Translations under genes and position numbers: made by a program
Assembly: GCA_038049695.1 (NCBI GenBank)
Contig: CP142452.1
Coordinates: forward strand, 34,398,501 to 34,462,500
Origin: Cinnamomum chago
Taxonomy: Eukaryota > Streptophyta > Magnoliopsida > Laurales > Lauraceae
Direction of reading: 5' to 3'
DNA: 64,000 nucleotides
Part shown: in pieces, positions 63,863-64,000 of the stretch
Position numbering within the stretch: position 1 is the stretch's first letter
How the letters are laid out: each line of letters starts with the position of its first letter
The notes under the pieces: model-generated
The model's input: the letters and a program-made list of their open reading frames with translations, nothing else
Database searches by the model: none
What the model was told of the DNA's origin: nothing

Positions 63863-64000
63863 GCCGTTTGTTTGCACCATTTACATATGCAATGATGTAG
63901 ATTTGTAATTGTTACGAGCACACATCATCTTGTTTTTTTTTTTTTTTGCAATTAATTTATGCAAGTGATTTGTAAATCCAATGAGAAAATGGTGCATAAA
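63863..64000 (+). repeat. Start of another Tourist-like MITE copy, cut by the window edge
   Basis: GAGCCGTTTGTTTGCACCATTTACATA matches the terminal pattern of the element at 31157; a T-run follows at 63931. Confidence 0.35.

Overview
The window is nuclear DNA of a flowering plant. It is AT-rich, dense in nested LTR retrotransposons, LINEs and MITEs, and has one spliced gene with plant-type introns. The species cannot be read from it. A woody lineage with a large, repeat-rich genome is a reasonable guess and no more.

The main content is one gene on the minus strand: a complete hexokinase of the hexokinase-like 1 (HKL1) group. I rebuilt nine coding exons from splice signals and family similarity: 60795-60524, 45068-44918, 44653-44474, 35268-35194, 33251-33096, 33009-32911, 32344-32217, 10119-10038 and 9559-9173. 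They join in phase into 1,530 nt (509 residues plus stop) with no internal stop, yet span 51.6 kb. Three introns (15.5, 9.2 and 22.1 kb) hold almost all the extra length. The protein has an N-terminal membrane anchor and keeps most sugar-contact residues, but proline replaces the serine of the sugar-binding motif (equivalent to Ser177 of Arabidopsis HXK1). Together with its HKL1-like sequence this suggests a weakly catalytic or non-catalytic, possibly regulatory protein.

Layout. 1-5166: 3' part of a Tat-lineage Ty3/gypsy element with integrase, a spliced antisense gene and a 3' LTR. 5167-9172: intergenic DNA with a probable non-autonomous Helitron, then the HKL1 3' end. Intron 7 (10120-32216): a decayed gag-bearing LTR element carrying a nested copia element and a MITE; an RTE LINE with an internal deletion; copia remnants; a decayed gypsy element split by a near full-length RTE LINE with 19-bp target duplications; and a Tourist-like MITE beside a 272-bp tandem duplication. 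Intron 4 holds an LTR-PBS relic. Intron 3 (35269-44473) has copia pol-LTR-PBS-gag in tandem order, an RTE relic, a long LTR-like tract and two MITEs with 8-bp target duplications. Intron 1 (45069-60523) has an old RTE relic with an L1 fragment, a TRIM element with a gag-only (TR-GAG) element inside it, a second gag-only element with perfect TSDs and its own hAT-like MITE, and a 5'-truncated RTE copy. 60796-64000: HKL1 leader and upstream flank, with MITE relics.

I see no rRNA, tRNA, CRISPR array or prokaryotic-type operon. The points of interest are the expanded but intact hexokinase gene, its altered active site, a GC-AG intron, and several element structures: antisense gene, autonomous/non-autonomous LTR pair, shared defects in LINE copies, and nested insertions dated by their target duplications.
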